Positions 33,069-41,809 of a stretch of DNA of 64,000 nt are shown here, one piece after another (position 1 is the stretch's first letter; every line of letters starts with the position of its first letter). The stretch comes from Archangiaceae bacterium. GTDB taxonomy: Bacteria; Myxococcota; Myxococcia; Myxococcales; Myxococcaceae. The notes below the pieces were generated by a model that saw nothing but the letters and a program-made list of their open reading frames with translations, was not told where the DNA came from and ran no database searches. The stretch spans positions 496,001-560,000 of the forward strand of contig JADJNS010000004.1 in assembly GCA_016714225.1 (NCBI GenBank), read 5' to 3'. Position numbers and translations under genes: made by a program.

Positions 33069-34085
33069 TCAGCCGCCCCGGGTGTGCATCTCGAGGTGCG
33101 GGTCGTCGTGCAGCTCTTGGGGCGCCCGCAGCGGCGCACGCGCAGCCGAGAGCGCGAGCCGCTCTTCGGCGCCGCGATCGCGACGGGCCGACCACACCCC
33201 GCGCACCAGCGCCTCGAGCTCGCCCGCAGACGCCCCCGCCCGAAGCGGCGTCTTCAGGTCGGTGCCCGAGCGCCCATAGAGGCAGGTGAGCAGCATGCCG
33301 TCGGCGGTGAGCCGCGCGCGATCGCAGGTGCGGCAGAACGGCGCGGTGGTCGAGGCGATGATCCCGAACACCCGCCCGTCGGCCAGGCGGAAGCGCTCGG
33401 CCGGGGCCCAGCCGTCGTCGGCGATCGCAGTCACCGGCCCGAGCCGCTGCAGCATCTCGGCGCGCGACAGCACCTGCGCTCTGCTCCACAGCGTCGCGCC
33501 GCCCACGTCCATGTACTCGATGAAGCGCACTTCGGCGCCGACCCGTGAGCCGAAGTCGAGCAGCGGCACCAGCTCGTCGTCGTTGAGGCCCTTGATCATC
33601 ACCGCGTCGAGCTTGAGCCCCTTGGGGAAGACGCGGGCCGCGGCGTCGATGCCGGCCAGCACCTTGCTCAGCGCGTCGCGGCGGGTGAGGGCCACGAAGC
33701 GCGCGGGGGTGAGCGTGTCGAGGCTCACCGTGACCCGGTGCAGGCCCGCGTCGGCGAGCGCCTGGGCCTGCGCCTCGAGGAGCACCCCGTTGGTGGTGAG
33801 CGCGAGATCTTCGAGCGGCTTGCTCGCCAACAGCTTCACCAGCTCGGGCAGCTCGCGGCGCAAGAGCGGCTCGCCGCCCGTCAGCCGCACCTTCTTCACT
33901 CCCAGCGCGATGAAGCGATCGACCAGCGCCGACAGCTCTTCGAACGAGAGAATCTGCGCCCCCGGCAGCCAGACGTAGTCTTCCTCGGGCATGCAGTAGG
34001 CGCAGCGCAGGTTGCAGCGATCGGTGACGCTGATGCGCAGGTTGCGCAGCGGGCGCGCCAGCGCGTCGGCCGTCACCTGCGTCAC
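33069..34085 (-). CDS. moaA: GTP 3',8-cyclase (molybdenum cofactor synthesis)
   Basis: Radical-SAM enzyme for the first step of molybdopterin synthesis. The 338-residue protein has the N-terminal cluster motif CNLRCAYC (C24, C28, C31), a second C-terminal cysteine set (FCRTCDRARLTADGMLLTC), and a terminal Gly-Gly as is typical. The GTG at 34085 overlaps the stop of the HD-GYP gene by 4 bases, an odd partner. moeA lies about 16 kb away, and moaC/moaE are not in the window. Confidence 0.95.
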   Translation of the reverse strand: MTQVTADALARPLRNLRISVTDRCNLRCAYCMPEEDYVWLPGAQILSFEELSALVDRFIALGVKKVRLTGGEPLLRRELPELVKLLASKPLEDLALTTNGVLLEAQAQALADAGLHRVTVSLDTLTPARFVALTRRDALSKVLAGIDAAARVFPKGLKLDAVMIKGLNDDELVPLLDFGSRVGAEVRFIEYMDVGGATLWSRAQVLSRAEMLQRLGPVTAIADDGWAPAERFRLADGRVFGIIASTTAPFCRTCDRARLTADGMLLTCLYGRSGTDLKTPLRAGASAGELEALVRGVWSARRDRGAEERLALSAARAPLRAPQELHDDPHLEMHTRGG

Positions 34086-35311
34086 GCCGCCGGCACGGGC
34101 GTCGACGGAGTGCCGCTGCCGTTGTTGCCGCCCGCGGCCTTCTTCAGCGCGTCCAGCGAAGGCACCGCCACCGAGCCCACCGCCGGCGTCTTCGCGTTGG
34201 CGGGGTCGGTGAGCAGCGCCTGGTTCTTCTCGTGCAGCTCTTTCTTTCTCGCCACCATGTCGTCGCGAATCTTCATCAGCCCCTGCTCGCCGATGTCGAG
34301 AAACGCGCGCACCACTTCGGGGTCGAACTGCGTGCCGGCGCAGCGGTCGATCTCGGCGATCGCGTTCGCGAAGGTGGTGCCCTTGCGGTACGGCCGGTCA
34401 GAGGTCATCGCGTCGAGCGTGTCGGCCACCGAGAAGATGCGCGCCCCGATGTGAATCTCCTGCTTGCGCAGGTTTCTGGGGTACCCCTGGCCGTCGAAGC
34501 GCTCCTGGTGCGACAGCACGATCTCCGAGGGCGTCGAGAGGAACTTGATCGGCTTGATCATGTTGTAGCCGATGTCGGGGTGCTTTCTCATGTCCACCCA
34601 TTCTTCGGGGGTGAGCTTGCCGGGCTTGAGCAGCACCGCGTCGGGCACGCCGATCTTGCCGATGTCGTGCAGCAGGGCTCCGCGGCCGATCTCGTCCATC
34701 TCGGGGCCGCGAATCGACAGCCGCGAGGCGATCGCCGAGGTGTACTCGACCACCCGCTGCGAGTGATCAGACGTCTCGTGCTCGCGCGCGTCGAGCGCCG
34801 ACACCAGCGCCAGCAGGGTGTGCTGGTAGGTGGTGGCGATGTCTTTGAGCGCGGTGCGCAGCTCGGTGGTGCGGTCGCGCACCTTGCGCTCGAGCTTCTT
34901 CTGGTAGCGCTTGCGGGCCAGCTCGATGCGGCGCTTGGCCAGCGCGCGCTCGATGGCGCGAATCAGGTCAGTGAGCTTGGGCGGCTTGAGCAGGTAGTCG
35001 ACCGCGCCACGGCGCAGGCAGTCGACCGCCGCCTCGGTGTCGCCGAAGCCGGTCAGCATGATCACCGAGGTGTCGGGGTGGTTCTCGCGGAACTTCTCGA
35101 GCAGCCACAGGCCGTCTTTGCCCGGCATCTTCATGTCGCTGATCACCAGCGGCGTGTCTTCCTGGCTGGCGATGTCGAGGGCTGCGTCGGCTCCGGGCGC
35201 GGTGGCGCACTGGTAGCCCTCTTCCTTCAGCAAGACCGAGATGACGTCGCGCACCGACTCGTCGTCGTCCACGATGAGAATGCGAGGAGGGACCGGAGGT
35301 ATCGCTTCCAC
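34082..35311 (-). CDS. HD-GYP response regulator (c-di-GMP phosphodiesterase)
   Basis: Receiver-output protein of 409 residues, start GTG 35311. The receiver domain (about 10-125) has the acidic pair DDD (15-17), phosphoacceptor D59 and K109. A coiled-coil linker (about 125-160) leads to an HD-GYP domain with HD at 215-216 and the full HQERFDGQGYP motif (268-278), so c-di-GMP hydrolysis is predicted. The Pro/Ala tail is variable. It follows thiO by 14 bases and overlaps moaA. Its signal links functionally to the c-di-GMP riboswitch at the start of the window, though nothing shows direct control. Confidence 0.92.
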   Translation of the reverse strand: MEAIPPVPPRILIVDDDESVRDVISVLLKEEGYQCATAPGADAALDIASQEDTPLVISDMKMPGKDGLWLLEKFRENHPDTSVIMLTGFGDTEAAVDCLRRGAVDYLLKPPKLTDLIRAIERALAKRRIELARKRYQKKLERKVRDRTTELRTALKDIATTYQHTLLALVSALDAREHETSDHSQRVVEYTSAIASRLSIRGPEMDEIGRGALLHDIGKIGVPDAVLLKPGKLTPEEWVDMRKHPDIGYNMIKPIKFLSTPSEIVLSHQERFDGQGYPRNLRKQEIHIGARIFSVADTLDAMTSDRPYRKGTTFANAIAEIDRCAGTQFDPEVVRAFLDIGEQGLMKIRDDMVARKKELHEKNQALLTDPANAKTPAVGSVAVPSLDALKKAAGGNNGSGTPSTPVPAA

Positions 35312-35325
35312 TTTCGGCGCGGAGT

Positions 35326-36354
35326 CTAAGAGGGAAACCGACTGAATCGGAAGGGGTGAATGTCGAGTTGCGGGGCTTCGCCGTGCAACAGCTGCGAAAG
35401 CAGCAACGCGGTGATGGGGGCCAGCAAGATGCCGTTTCTGAAGTGGCCGGTCGCCAGATGCAGGGTCCGCAGGGGGCCTGGCCCGATGATGGGCAGCTGG
35501 TCTTCCGTCCACGGGCGCAGGCCCGCCCACGTCGAGTGCACCTCGGCGTTCTCGAGCGCCGGGCAGAGCGCGATGGCGCGCGTGAGAATCGACGCGATGC
35601 CCCCCGCGGTGACCCGCTTGTCGAACCCGGCGCGCTCCATGGTCGAGCCGCAGATGACCCGGCCGTCGCCGCGCGACACCAGGTAGACGCCATCGTCGAT
35701 ACGGGTCTCTCTGAAGGGGGGCTGGCGCAGCCGCAGCTCGCACATCTGCCCGCGCATCGGCTGCAGCACCTTCGGGCCGATGCGGGCCCCCGCCACCAGG
35801 CCCGACCACGAGCCGGCCGCCACCACCACCGCGTCGGCCTCGAGCCGCGCGCCGTCGAGGTCGACCCCGTGCTCGACGACGCCGTGAACCTGCCCGGTGC
35901 GAAAGGTGGCGCCCGCGTTGGCCGCGGCGATGGCCAGCGCGCGCAAGAGCCGGGGAGGGTCGACCTGGTGGTCATCGGGGAGCAGCAGGGCACCCTCGGA
36001 GGTCAGCTCGGCGTTGAGGCCGAGCTCGCGCTGCCAGCGCAGCGTCTGTTCGAGCTTCGAGCGCTCACCAAACCGCAGCGCGCCGCACTCGCGGTAGCCG
36101 GTCTCGACGCCGCCCGAGAGCTGCGTCAGCTTGCGCACCCAGGCGGGGTAGAGCGCCCGGCTCGCCAGCCCCAGCGTCAGCATCGGCCCCGGCCCGTGCG
36201 ACTCGAGCTGCGGAGCCAGCATGCCCGCCGCCGCGCTCGACGCCTCTGCCCCTGGCACCGACTTCTCGAGCACGGTGACGGCGTCGCCGCGCGCGGCGAG
36301 CTCGACCGCCACGCTCATGCCCATGATTCCGCCACCGACGATTACCACCTTCAC
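35326..36354 (-). CDS. thiO: Glycine oxidase/FAD-dependent oxidoreductase
   Basis: DAO-family flavoenzyme of 342 residues, most like ThiO, which makes iminoglycine for the thiazole half of thiamine. The start is GTG 36354, eight bases after a GGAGGT site. It has the FAD-binding VVIVGGGIMGMSVAVELAARG, SSAAAGMLAPQ, and the C-terminal STWAGLRPWTEDQLPIIG and TGHFRNGILLAP motifs. A tiny membrane ORF overlaps its start. No other thiamine gene is nearby, so a broader amino-acid oxidase role is possible. Confidence 0.85.
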   Translation of the reverse strand: MKVVIVGGGIMGMSVAVELAARGDAVTVLEKSVPGAEASSAAAGMLAPQLESHGPGPMLTLGLASRALYPAWVRKLTQLSGGVETGYRECGALRFGERSKLEQTLRWQRELGLNAELTSEGALLLPDDHQVDPPRLLRALAIAAANAGATFRTGQVHGVVEHGVDLDGARLEADAVVVAAGSWSGLVAGARIGPKVLQPMRGQMCELRLRQPPFRETRIDDGVYLVSRGDGRVICGSTMERAGFDKRVTAGGIASILTRAIALCPALENAEVHSTWAGLRPWTEDQLPIIGPGPLRTLHLATGHFRNGILLAPITALLLSQLLHGEAPQLDIHPFRFSRFPS

Positions 36355-36449
36355 GGCACCTGACCTCCGTGGGTTCGCCACCAGAACCACACGAACGCCA
36401 GCAGGGCCAGCACCATCAGAATCAGCGTGCGGTTGGAGAACCGATTCAC
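36351..36449 (-). CDS. Tiny single-pass membrane ORF upstream of thiO
   Basis: A GTG at 36449 opens a 32-codon frame reading MNRFSNRTLILMVLALLAFV and then WFWWRTHGGQVP, a short basic start, one hydrophobic helix and a polar end. Its TGA overlaps the thiO GTG (GTGA), a classical coupling arrangement, and the thiO ribosome site lies inside it. It resembles leader or accessory membrane peptides but no family is recognised. Coding status rests on the coupling and the helix only. Confidence 0.45.
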   Translation of the reverse strand: MNRFSNRTLILMVLALLAFVWFWWRTHGGQVP

Positions 36450-36472
36450 CTTTAGGGTGGCTATAGCAGGGC

Positions 36473-37936
36473 TTGGTAGACGTCGCTGCGCGGGTGAACG
36501 ACGCCAGGACCCAGCGGTGGAAGAGGGTGGCTCCGGTCGCGGTGGCGCTGCTCATCGCCCTCTGCCCGGTGCCGCAGGGCCTCACCGTCGGCGCCTGGCG
36601 CTACTTCGCCATCTTCGCGGGGGTGCTCGCGGGGCTGGTGCTCGAGTCGGCGTCGCCGGGCGCGGTCGGCGTGGTGGGGCTCACCCTGGCCGCGGTGCTG
36701 GGCCTGGTCTTTGATGACCCCAAAGAGTCGCTCAATTGGATGTTGAGCGGGTTCTCCGAGGGTACGGTCTGGCTGATCGTCGGCGCGTTCTCGTTCTCGG
36801 TCGGCTACCGCAAGAGCGGGCTGGGCCGCCGCCTCGCCCTGCTGCTGGTGCGCACCCTGGGCCGCCACACGCTGGGGCTGGGCTACGCGGTGGTGCTGGC
36901 CGACCTGGTGCTCGCTCCGGCCACCCCGTCGAACACCGCCCGCAGCGGCGGCATCGTGTTCCCCATCGTGAGCCAGATTCCCCGGCTCTACGGCTCCGAG
37001 CCTGGCCCCACCGCGGGCCGCATCGGCAGCTACCTGATGTGGACGGCGTTCGCCGCCACCGCGGTGACCAGCTCGATGTTTCTCACCGCGCTGGCACCCA
37101 ACGCCGCAGCGCTGGCCATCGCGCACCGCACCGCCCAGGTCGAGCTGAGCTGGGCGCAGTGGTTCTTCGGCTTCGCCCCGCTGGGCCTGCCCCTGCTGGC
37201 GGCGGTGCCGCTGCTCTCGTGGTGGCTGTGCCGGCCGCTGGTGAAGCAGAGCCCCGAGGTCTCGGCCTGGGCCAGAGCCGAGCTCGAAGCGCTGGGGCCG
37301 ATGTCGCGCCACGAGCGGGTGATGGCGGCCCTGGTGGTGCTCGCGATGACCCTGTGGATCTGCGGCACCACCCCCGGCCTGTCGCTGCCGGGCCTGGGCT
37401 CGCAGTGGATCACCGCCACCACCGTGGTCTTCGTGATCGTCTCGCTGATGCTGCTCACCGGGGTGATCGACTTCGCCGACATCGCCGGAGAAAAAGCCGC
37501 CTGGGAGGTGTTCTTCTATTTCACCTCGCTGCTCACCCTCGCCGGCGGCCTGGGCGAGGTGGGCTTCATCAAGTGGGTGGCGGCGACGCTGGCCCAGCCG
37601 CTCAGCGCCTTCTCGGCCGGCGCGGCGACGGTGCTGCTGGTGGGGCTGTTCTTCTGGCTGCACTACTTCTTCTCGAGCATCACCTCGCACGCCGCCGCGC
37701 TGCTGCCGGTGGTGCTGGCGGTGGGCGGCGCGGTGCCGGGGTTGTCGACCTCGCGGCTGGCGGTGCTGTGCCTCTATTCGCTGGGCCTGATGGGCGTCAT
37801 CTCGCCGTACGCCACCGGGCCCGCGCCGATGTACTTCGGCAGCGGGTACCTCGGCCGCGCCGAGTTCTGGCGGCTGGGCCTCACCTTCGGCCTCATCTTC
37901 TTCTGCGGGCTGTTGGGCTTGAGCCTGGCCGTTTGA
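36473..37936 (+). CDS. DASS-family anion:Na+ symporter (dicarboxylate/sulfate type)
   Basis: Multi-pass transporter of 487 residues with a dozen or so hydrophobic segments. It shows the DASS signatures LAPATPSNTARSGGIVFPIV and the C-terminal ITSHAAALLPVV and SPYATGPAPMYFGSGYLG. It is closest to the CitT/2-oxoglutarate-malate branch, so a di- or tricarboxylate substrate is likely. The start is uncertain: TTG 36473 or GTG 36494. It precedes lpdA by about 40 bases and may be cotranscribed with it. Confidence 0.88.
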   Translation: MVDVAARVNDARTQRWKRVAPVAVALLIALCPVPQGLTVGAWRYFAIFAGVLAGLVLESASPGAVGVVGLTLAAVLGLVFDDPKESLNWMLSGFSEGTVWLIVGAFSFSVGYRKSGLGRRLALLLVRTLGRHTLGLGYAVVLADLVLAPATPSNTARSGGIVFPIVSQIPRLYGSEPGPTAGRIGSYLMWTAFAATAVTSSMFLTALAPNAAALAIAHRTAQVELSWAQWFFGFAPLGLPLLAAVPLLSWWLCRPLVKQSPEVSAWARAELEALGPMSRHERVMAALVVLAMTLWICGTTPGLSLPGLGSQWITATTVVFVIVSLMLLTGVIDFADIAGEKAAWEVFFYFTSLLTLAGGLGEVGFIKWVAATLAQPLSAFSAGAATVLLVGLFFWLHYFFSSITSHAAALLPVVLAVGGAVPGLSTSRLAVLCLYSLGLMGVISPYATGPAPMYFGSGYLGRAEFWRLGLTFGLIFFCGLLGLSLAV

Positions 37937-37979
37937 GTCGTTGTGGCCGGGGCCTGGTCACGGTATGGCCACTTTCATC

Positions 37980-39389
37980 ATGGCTGACACCTTCGACGTC
38001 GTGATCATTGGCTCTGGACCTGGCGGCTACGTCGCCGCGATTCGAGCCGGATCTCTGGGGCTCAAGACCGCGCTGATCGAGCGCGACAAACGGCTGGGCG
38101 GCACCTGCCTGCACCGCGGCTGCATTCCCACCAAGGCGCTGTTGTGGACGGCCGAGCTCTATACCCACATTCAGCACGCAGCCGACTTCGGCGTGGACCT
38201 GAAGAACCCCAGCGTGAACTGGGCGCAGGCGATGAAGCACAAGCAGAAGGTGGTCGAGAAGGGCGCCGGCGGCATCGACTACCTGATGAAGAAGCGCAAC
38301 GTGACCGTGTTCAAGGGTACCGGCCGCATCGCGGGTAAGGGCAAGGTCGAGGTCGAGCTGAACGAGGGCGGCAAGAAAGAGACGCTCACCACCAAGAACA
38401 TCATTCTGGCGATGGGCAGCAAGGTGAAGGGCCTGCCCAACGTGCCCATCGACCACAAGAAGGTGTTGAGCTCAGACTCGATTCTCGAGATCGCCGAGAT
38501 CCCCAAGAGCATCATCGTGCTGGGCGCCGGCGCGGTGGGCTGCGAGTTCGCCTCGATCTTCAACAACGTCGGCTCGAAGACCACCCTGGTCGAGTTCATG
38601 CCGCGCATTCTCCCCATCGAAGACGAAGACGTCTCGAAGGAGCTCGAGAAGCACTTCACCCGCCGCAAGGACAAGATCGAGGTGCTCACCGGCACCAAGG
38701 TCGAGAAGGTCGAGCCCACCAAGAACGGCATCAAGGTGCTCGCCAGCAAGGGTGACCAGAAGGTCGAGCTCGAGGCCGAGATTCTGCTCTCGGCGGTCGG
38801 CCGCGCGCCGGTGACCGACGACTTCGGCATGCAGCACACCAACATCAAGCTCGAGAAGAACGGCACCATCAAGGTCGACAGCATGATGCGCACCAGCGAG
38901 CCGAACGTGTTCGCCATCGGCGACATCGTGCCGTACCCGATGCTGGCCCACGTCGCCTCGGCCCAGGGCATTCTCGCGGTCGAGATGATCGCCGGTAAGA
39001 GCCCGCCGCCGCTCAACTACGAGCGGGTGCCCAACGCCACCTACTGCTACCCCGAGGTGGCCTCGGTCGGGCTCACCGAGCGCGCCGCCAAAGAGCGCGG
39101 CTACGACGTGAAGACCGGCACCTTCCCCTTCAGCGCCATTCACAAGGCCACCATCTCGGGCGAGGCGATCGGCTTCGTGAAGATCGTCAGCGAGAAGAAG
39201 TACGACGAGGTGCTGGGCGTGCACCTGGTCGGCCCGCACGCCACCGAGCTGCTCGCCGAGGCCTGCGTCGCGCTCAAGCTCGAGACCACCACCGAAGAGC
39301 TCGCGCGCACCATGCACGCGCACCCCACGCTCTCGGAAGTGATGCACGAGGCGGCCGAGATGACGCTCGGCCACCCGATTCACATCTGA
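37980..39389 (+). CDS. lpdA: Dihydrolipoyl dehydrogenase (E3)
   Basis: Flavin disulphide reductase that reoxidises lipoyl groups of 2-oxoacid dehydrogenases and the glycine system. The 469-residue protein starts MADTFDVVIIGSGPGGYVAA; an ATG five codons upstream (37965) is also possible. The redox-active pair is C43 and C48 in GGTCLHRGCIPTK. The NAD motif VLGAGAVGCEFA and the C-terminal His-Glu in HAHPTLSEVMHE are present. It most likely serves the E1/E2 genes four kb downstream. Convergent with the GH3-family gene. Confidence 0.96.
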   Translation: MADTFDVVIIGSGPGGYVAAIRAGSLGLKTALIERDKRLGGTCLHRGCIPTKALLWTAELYTHIQHAADFGVDLKNPSVNWAQAMKHKQKVVEKGAGGIDYLMKKRNVTVFKGTGRIAGKGKVEVELNEGGKKETLTTKNIILAMGSKVKGLPNVPIDHKKVLSSDSILEIAEIPKSIIVLGAGAVGCEFASIFNNVGSKTTLVEFMPRILPIEDEDVSKELEKHFTRRKDKIEVLTGTKVEKVEPTKNGIKVLASKGDQKVELEAEILLSAVGRAPVTDDFGMQHTNIKLEKNGTIKVDSMMRTSEPNVFAIGDIVPYPMLAHVASAQGILAVEMIAGKSPPPLNYERVPNATYCYPEVASVGLTERAAKERGYDVKTGTFPFSAIHKATISGEAIGFVKIVSEKKYDEVLGVHLVGPHATELLAEACVALKLETTTEELARTMHAHPTLSEVMHEAAEMTLGHPIHI

Positions 39390-39406
39390 GCGGGCTGCCG
39401 CGGTCT

Positions 39407-41011
39407 TCAGTCTTCGCGGCGCACCCGTTCGAGCAGGTCGCGCCGCGCGCCATCGACCGTGTGCGGAAACTTCTGCTGCACGCTGCGCGGCCCGAGCGCC
39501 CGCATGAAGCGCGCGGTGGTGCCCGAGGGCAGCAGCTCGAGCTCGGGCATCAGCATCGCCACGTCGCCCTTGCGGTACATCGCGTAGAGCAGGTTCTGGC
39601 GCTGCAGCTCTTCGTCGAGCGCGGCGCGAAACGCTTCGCGGCTGGCGGGGGCGCGCTGCAGCTCGAGGTAGAAGCGGTAACGGGTCTTGCCCGTCGCCAG
39701 CGGCCCGTCGGCGGCGGCGGTGAACTCGGTGAGCGTGGCGCCGGTCTGCGCGCAGGCGAACGCCACTGCGGCCTCGACCATGCCCTCGCTCGTCACCTCG
39801 TGGGCCGGAGACAGCCCGCCATGCACCCGGCCGATCACCCTCAGCCGGTGCGGGAAGCAGGTGGTGAAGCGCACCACGTCGCCCAGCGAATAGCCGAGCA
39901 GGCCCGACGGGGTCGAGAGCACCACCGCGTAGTCGACGCCCGCCTCGACCTGCCACAGGGGCACCCGGCGCGCGCCCGCCTTGCCGTACTCCGAGCGGGC
40001 GATGAACTCGTAGAACACCCCGCGATCGGGGACCATCAGCAGGTCGTCGGCGTCCGACCGGTCGGCGCAGGCGATCAGACCCGCCTCGGTCGAGTTGTAG
40101 TGGTCGATGAGCGTCAGGTCGGGCCCCAGCGCTTGCGCGAAGAGTGCGCGGTAGGGCCCGGGGTTCGAGCCGCCCGAGATGACGCCGCGCAGGTTGGGCC
40201 AGATCTCCCGCACCGTCGAGACGCGGCGGCCGCGCGCGCGCGCCGCCGCCAGCAGCTTCTCGAACAGCACCGAGAACCAGCAGGGCGTGCCGGCGAGCAG
40301 GCGCACGTCGTGATCGAGGTACGCCTCGGCCAGCTGCGTGAAGCGGGCCTCGAAGTCCTCGACCTGCGAGACCGGCGCGCGGGGAAGCGAGAAGAGGCGG
40401 CTCGCGCGCGGCGCCTGGTGGTGGAGCAGCCCCGGGTTGCTCGACACGCCCACCGGCCCCTCGCGGCGCACCACCGCCGGCGGCACCAGCGCGAGCGCGT
40501 AGCCCCCGGTCAACGCGCGGGTGCCCGAGACGGTCACGTAGCGGGCGACCCCGTCGAAGGCCATGCGGTGCTGGCAGCGCAGCTGGTCGCGCGACACCGG
40601 CAGGTACTTGAGCCCGCCCGGCCCGCGGGTGGTGCCGCCCGACAGCGCGAAGTACGGCACCAGGCCCGGCCACAAGACGTCGCGCTCGCCCGCGCGCATG
40701 CGCTCGAGCCACGGCAGAAAGTCGGTGTACTCGCGCACCGGCACCGCGGCGCGAAACGCTTCGTAGCTGCCCACCCGCCGCAGGCCGTGCGCGCGGCCGA
40801 GCGCGGTGCGCGCGGTCTGCTCGAGCAGCCACGCCAGGGCGCGCCGCTGAGGCAATTCGGGGTCGTCGGCGGCGCGGTTCCACTCCCGGGTGCGCAGGCG
40901 CGCGGCGGCGTGCAGCGCCGGGCCGGTGATGCTCGAGCCGGGCAGGGTGCGCAGGCGGCGCGGGGCGACGGTGGTGCGGAAAATCGACGGCAGCGCTGAG
41001 GTCCGGGTCAT
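39407..41011 (-). CDS. GH3-family adenylating amido synthetase
   Basis: Member of the GH3 auxin-responsive family (acyl-acid adenylation and amino-acid conjugation in plants), 534 residues. ATP/AMP motifs typical of the fold are present: SGGTT (124-128), a YNSTEAG segment, and GYSLGDVVRF. In bacteria these proteins are uncharacterised or serve specialised metabolism, so the acid and amine substrates are unknown. No carrier-protein domain is attached. It follows an unknown gene on the same strand by 51 bases and converges on lpdA. Confidence 0.85.
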   Translation of the reverse strand: MTRTSALPSIFRTTVAPRRLRTLPGSSITGPALHAAARLRTREWNRAADDPELPQRRALAWLLEQTARTALGRAHGLRRVGSYEAFRAAVPVREYTDFLPWLERMRAGERDVLWPGLVPYFALSGGTTRGPGGLKYLPVSRDQLRCQHRMAFDGVARYVTVSGTRALTGGYALALVPPAVVRREGPVGVSSNPGLLHHQAPRASRLFSLPRAPVSQVEDFEARFTQLAEAYLDHDVRLLAGTPCWFSVLFEKLLAAARARGRRVSTVREIWPNLRGVISGGSNPGPYRALFAQALGPDLTLIDHYNSTEAGLIACADRSDADDLLMVPDRGVFYEFIARSEYGKAGARRVPLWQVEAGVDYAVVLSTPSGLLGYSLGDVVRFTTCFPHRLRVIGRVHGGLSPAHEVTSEGMVEAAVAFACAQTGATLTEFTAAADGPLATGKTRYRFYLELQRAPASREAFRAALDEELQRQNLLYAMYRKGDVAMLMPELELLPSGTTARFMRALGPRSVQQKFPHTVDGARRDLLERVRRED

Positions 41012-41062
41012 TTGCGCAAGGTACGCACCCGCGCGGCCCGCCTCATGTGCCGGAAGTCATGC

Positions 41063-41506
41063 TCATGCCGCGTCGTCGTCGACGTAGGCCTTGAGCGGCT
41101 TCTCGGCCGTCTCTTCGCCGCACAAGAACGCCTTGAAGCTCTCGGCCCCGTGCAGCACCCCGCGCTGCGGGTCTTCGATGGCGAGGTGGGGGCTCACGCC
41201 CAACAGCTCGATGAACAGCGACAGCACCAGCTCGAGGCCGGCCTGACTGTCGAGAAACAGGTGACCGTCAGAGGTGATCCACACCTCGAGCCGGCCACCG
41301 CCGGGGGCTTCGATCTCGTAGGTGTCGCGCAGCCCGTTCTCGACCTTCACCGCGAACGGGAACCGGCCGATGGCGTGCGAGAGCCGCACGCGGGTGAAGC
41401 CGTCGAACGGGCCGGCGAGCGGGCTGGGCCCGCTTTCTCCGACCACCAGGGGCAACGCGTGAAGCAGGCTCTTCTTGATGCGAACGATCGCGAGTGGGTA
41501 GCCCAT
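41063..41506 (-). CDS. Hypothetical protein
   Basis: Unrecognised 147-residue protein from ATG 41506; a longer frame to 41575 is possible but lacks support. Sequence such as EVWITSDGHLFLDSQAGLEL and KPLKAYVDDDAA suggests a soluble alpha/beta protein. No signal peptide and no motif. It lies upstream of the GH3-family gene on the same strand and probably shares its transcript. Confidence 0.55.
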   Translation of the reverse strand: MGYPLAIVRIKKSLLHALPLVVGESGPSPLAGPFDGFTRVRLSHAIGRFPFAVKVENGLRDTYEIEAPGGGRLEVWITSDGHLFLDSQAGLELVLSLFIELLGVSPHLAIEDPQRGVLHGAESFKAFLCGEETAEKPLKAYVDDDAA

Positions 41507-41809
41507 GCGAAAAAGTCGTCTCCCGTTGTTTAGACGCCCAGCGTCATTCGCGAGTGCAGCGATCGCGCTCTCCAAGAAACAGGAAATTCAACCGCCCGAA
41601 ACTCATACGAAATTGAAGCAACTTCGGCGCACATCGCCCGACAATCGGGTTGAGACTTTCGCAGGGCATCGCTGATTCGCCGGTTCCCAGACGCCGGCGG
41701 CTCATAGCGAGCGGGTCGATCCTCCAAAGGGGTCGACCCGCTGTTATTTGCGGGGCACGGTTTGCACTGTTGACCTGCGCGGCTCGGGGCAATTACCTAC
41801 ACCGCCAGC
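41507..41809. other. Intergenic region with two stem-loops, lower GC
   Basis: This 303-base divergent gap is visibly less GC-rich than its surroundings and I see no convincing gene in it. It holds a hairpin at 41678-41699 (arms CGCCGG/CCGGCG), then a perfect 10-bp hairpin at 41710-41742 (AGCGGGTCGA/TCGACCCGCT) followed by GTTATTTG, and a promoter before lipA. A small RNA or a leader element is possible. Confidence 0.5.
41770..41799 (+). promoter_or_regulatory. Candidate promoter of the lipA operon
   Basis: TTGACC (41770-41775) and TACCTA (41794-41799) are 18 bases apart. The lipA ATG follows only 10 bases after the -10, with no ribosome site, which would give a leaderless or nearly leaderless transcript if this promoter is used. 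Confidence 0.4.

Noticed and set aside
36427..36714. Short plus-strand frame before the DASS transporter
   Set aside because: It overlaps the transporter start in another frame and is Arg/Gly-rich without features.
41530..41792. Two small minus-strand frames in the lipA upstream gap
   Set aside because: No ribosome site, no coherent composition, and they cross two strong hairpins and the lipA promoter.
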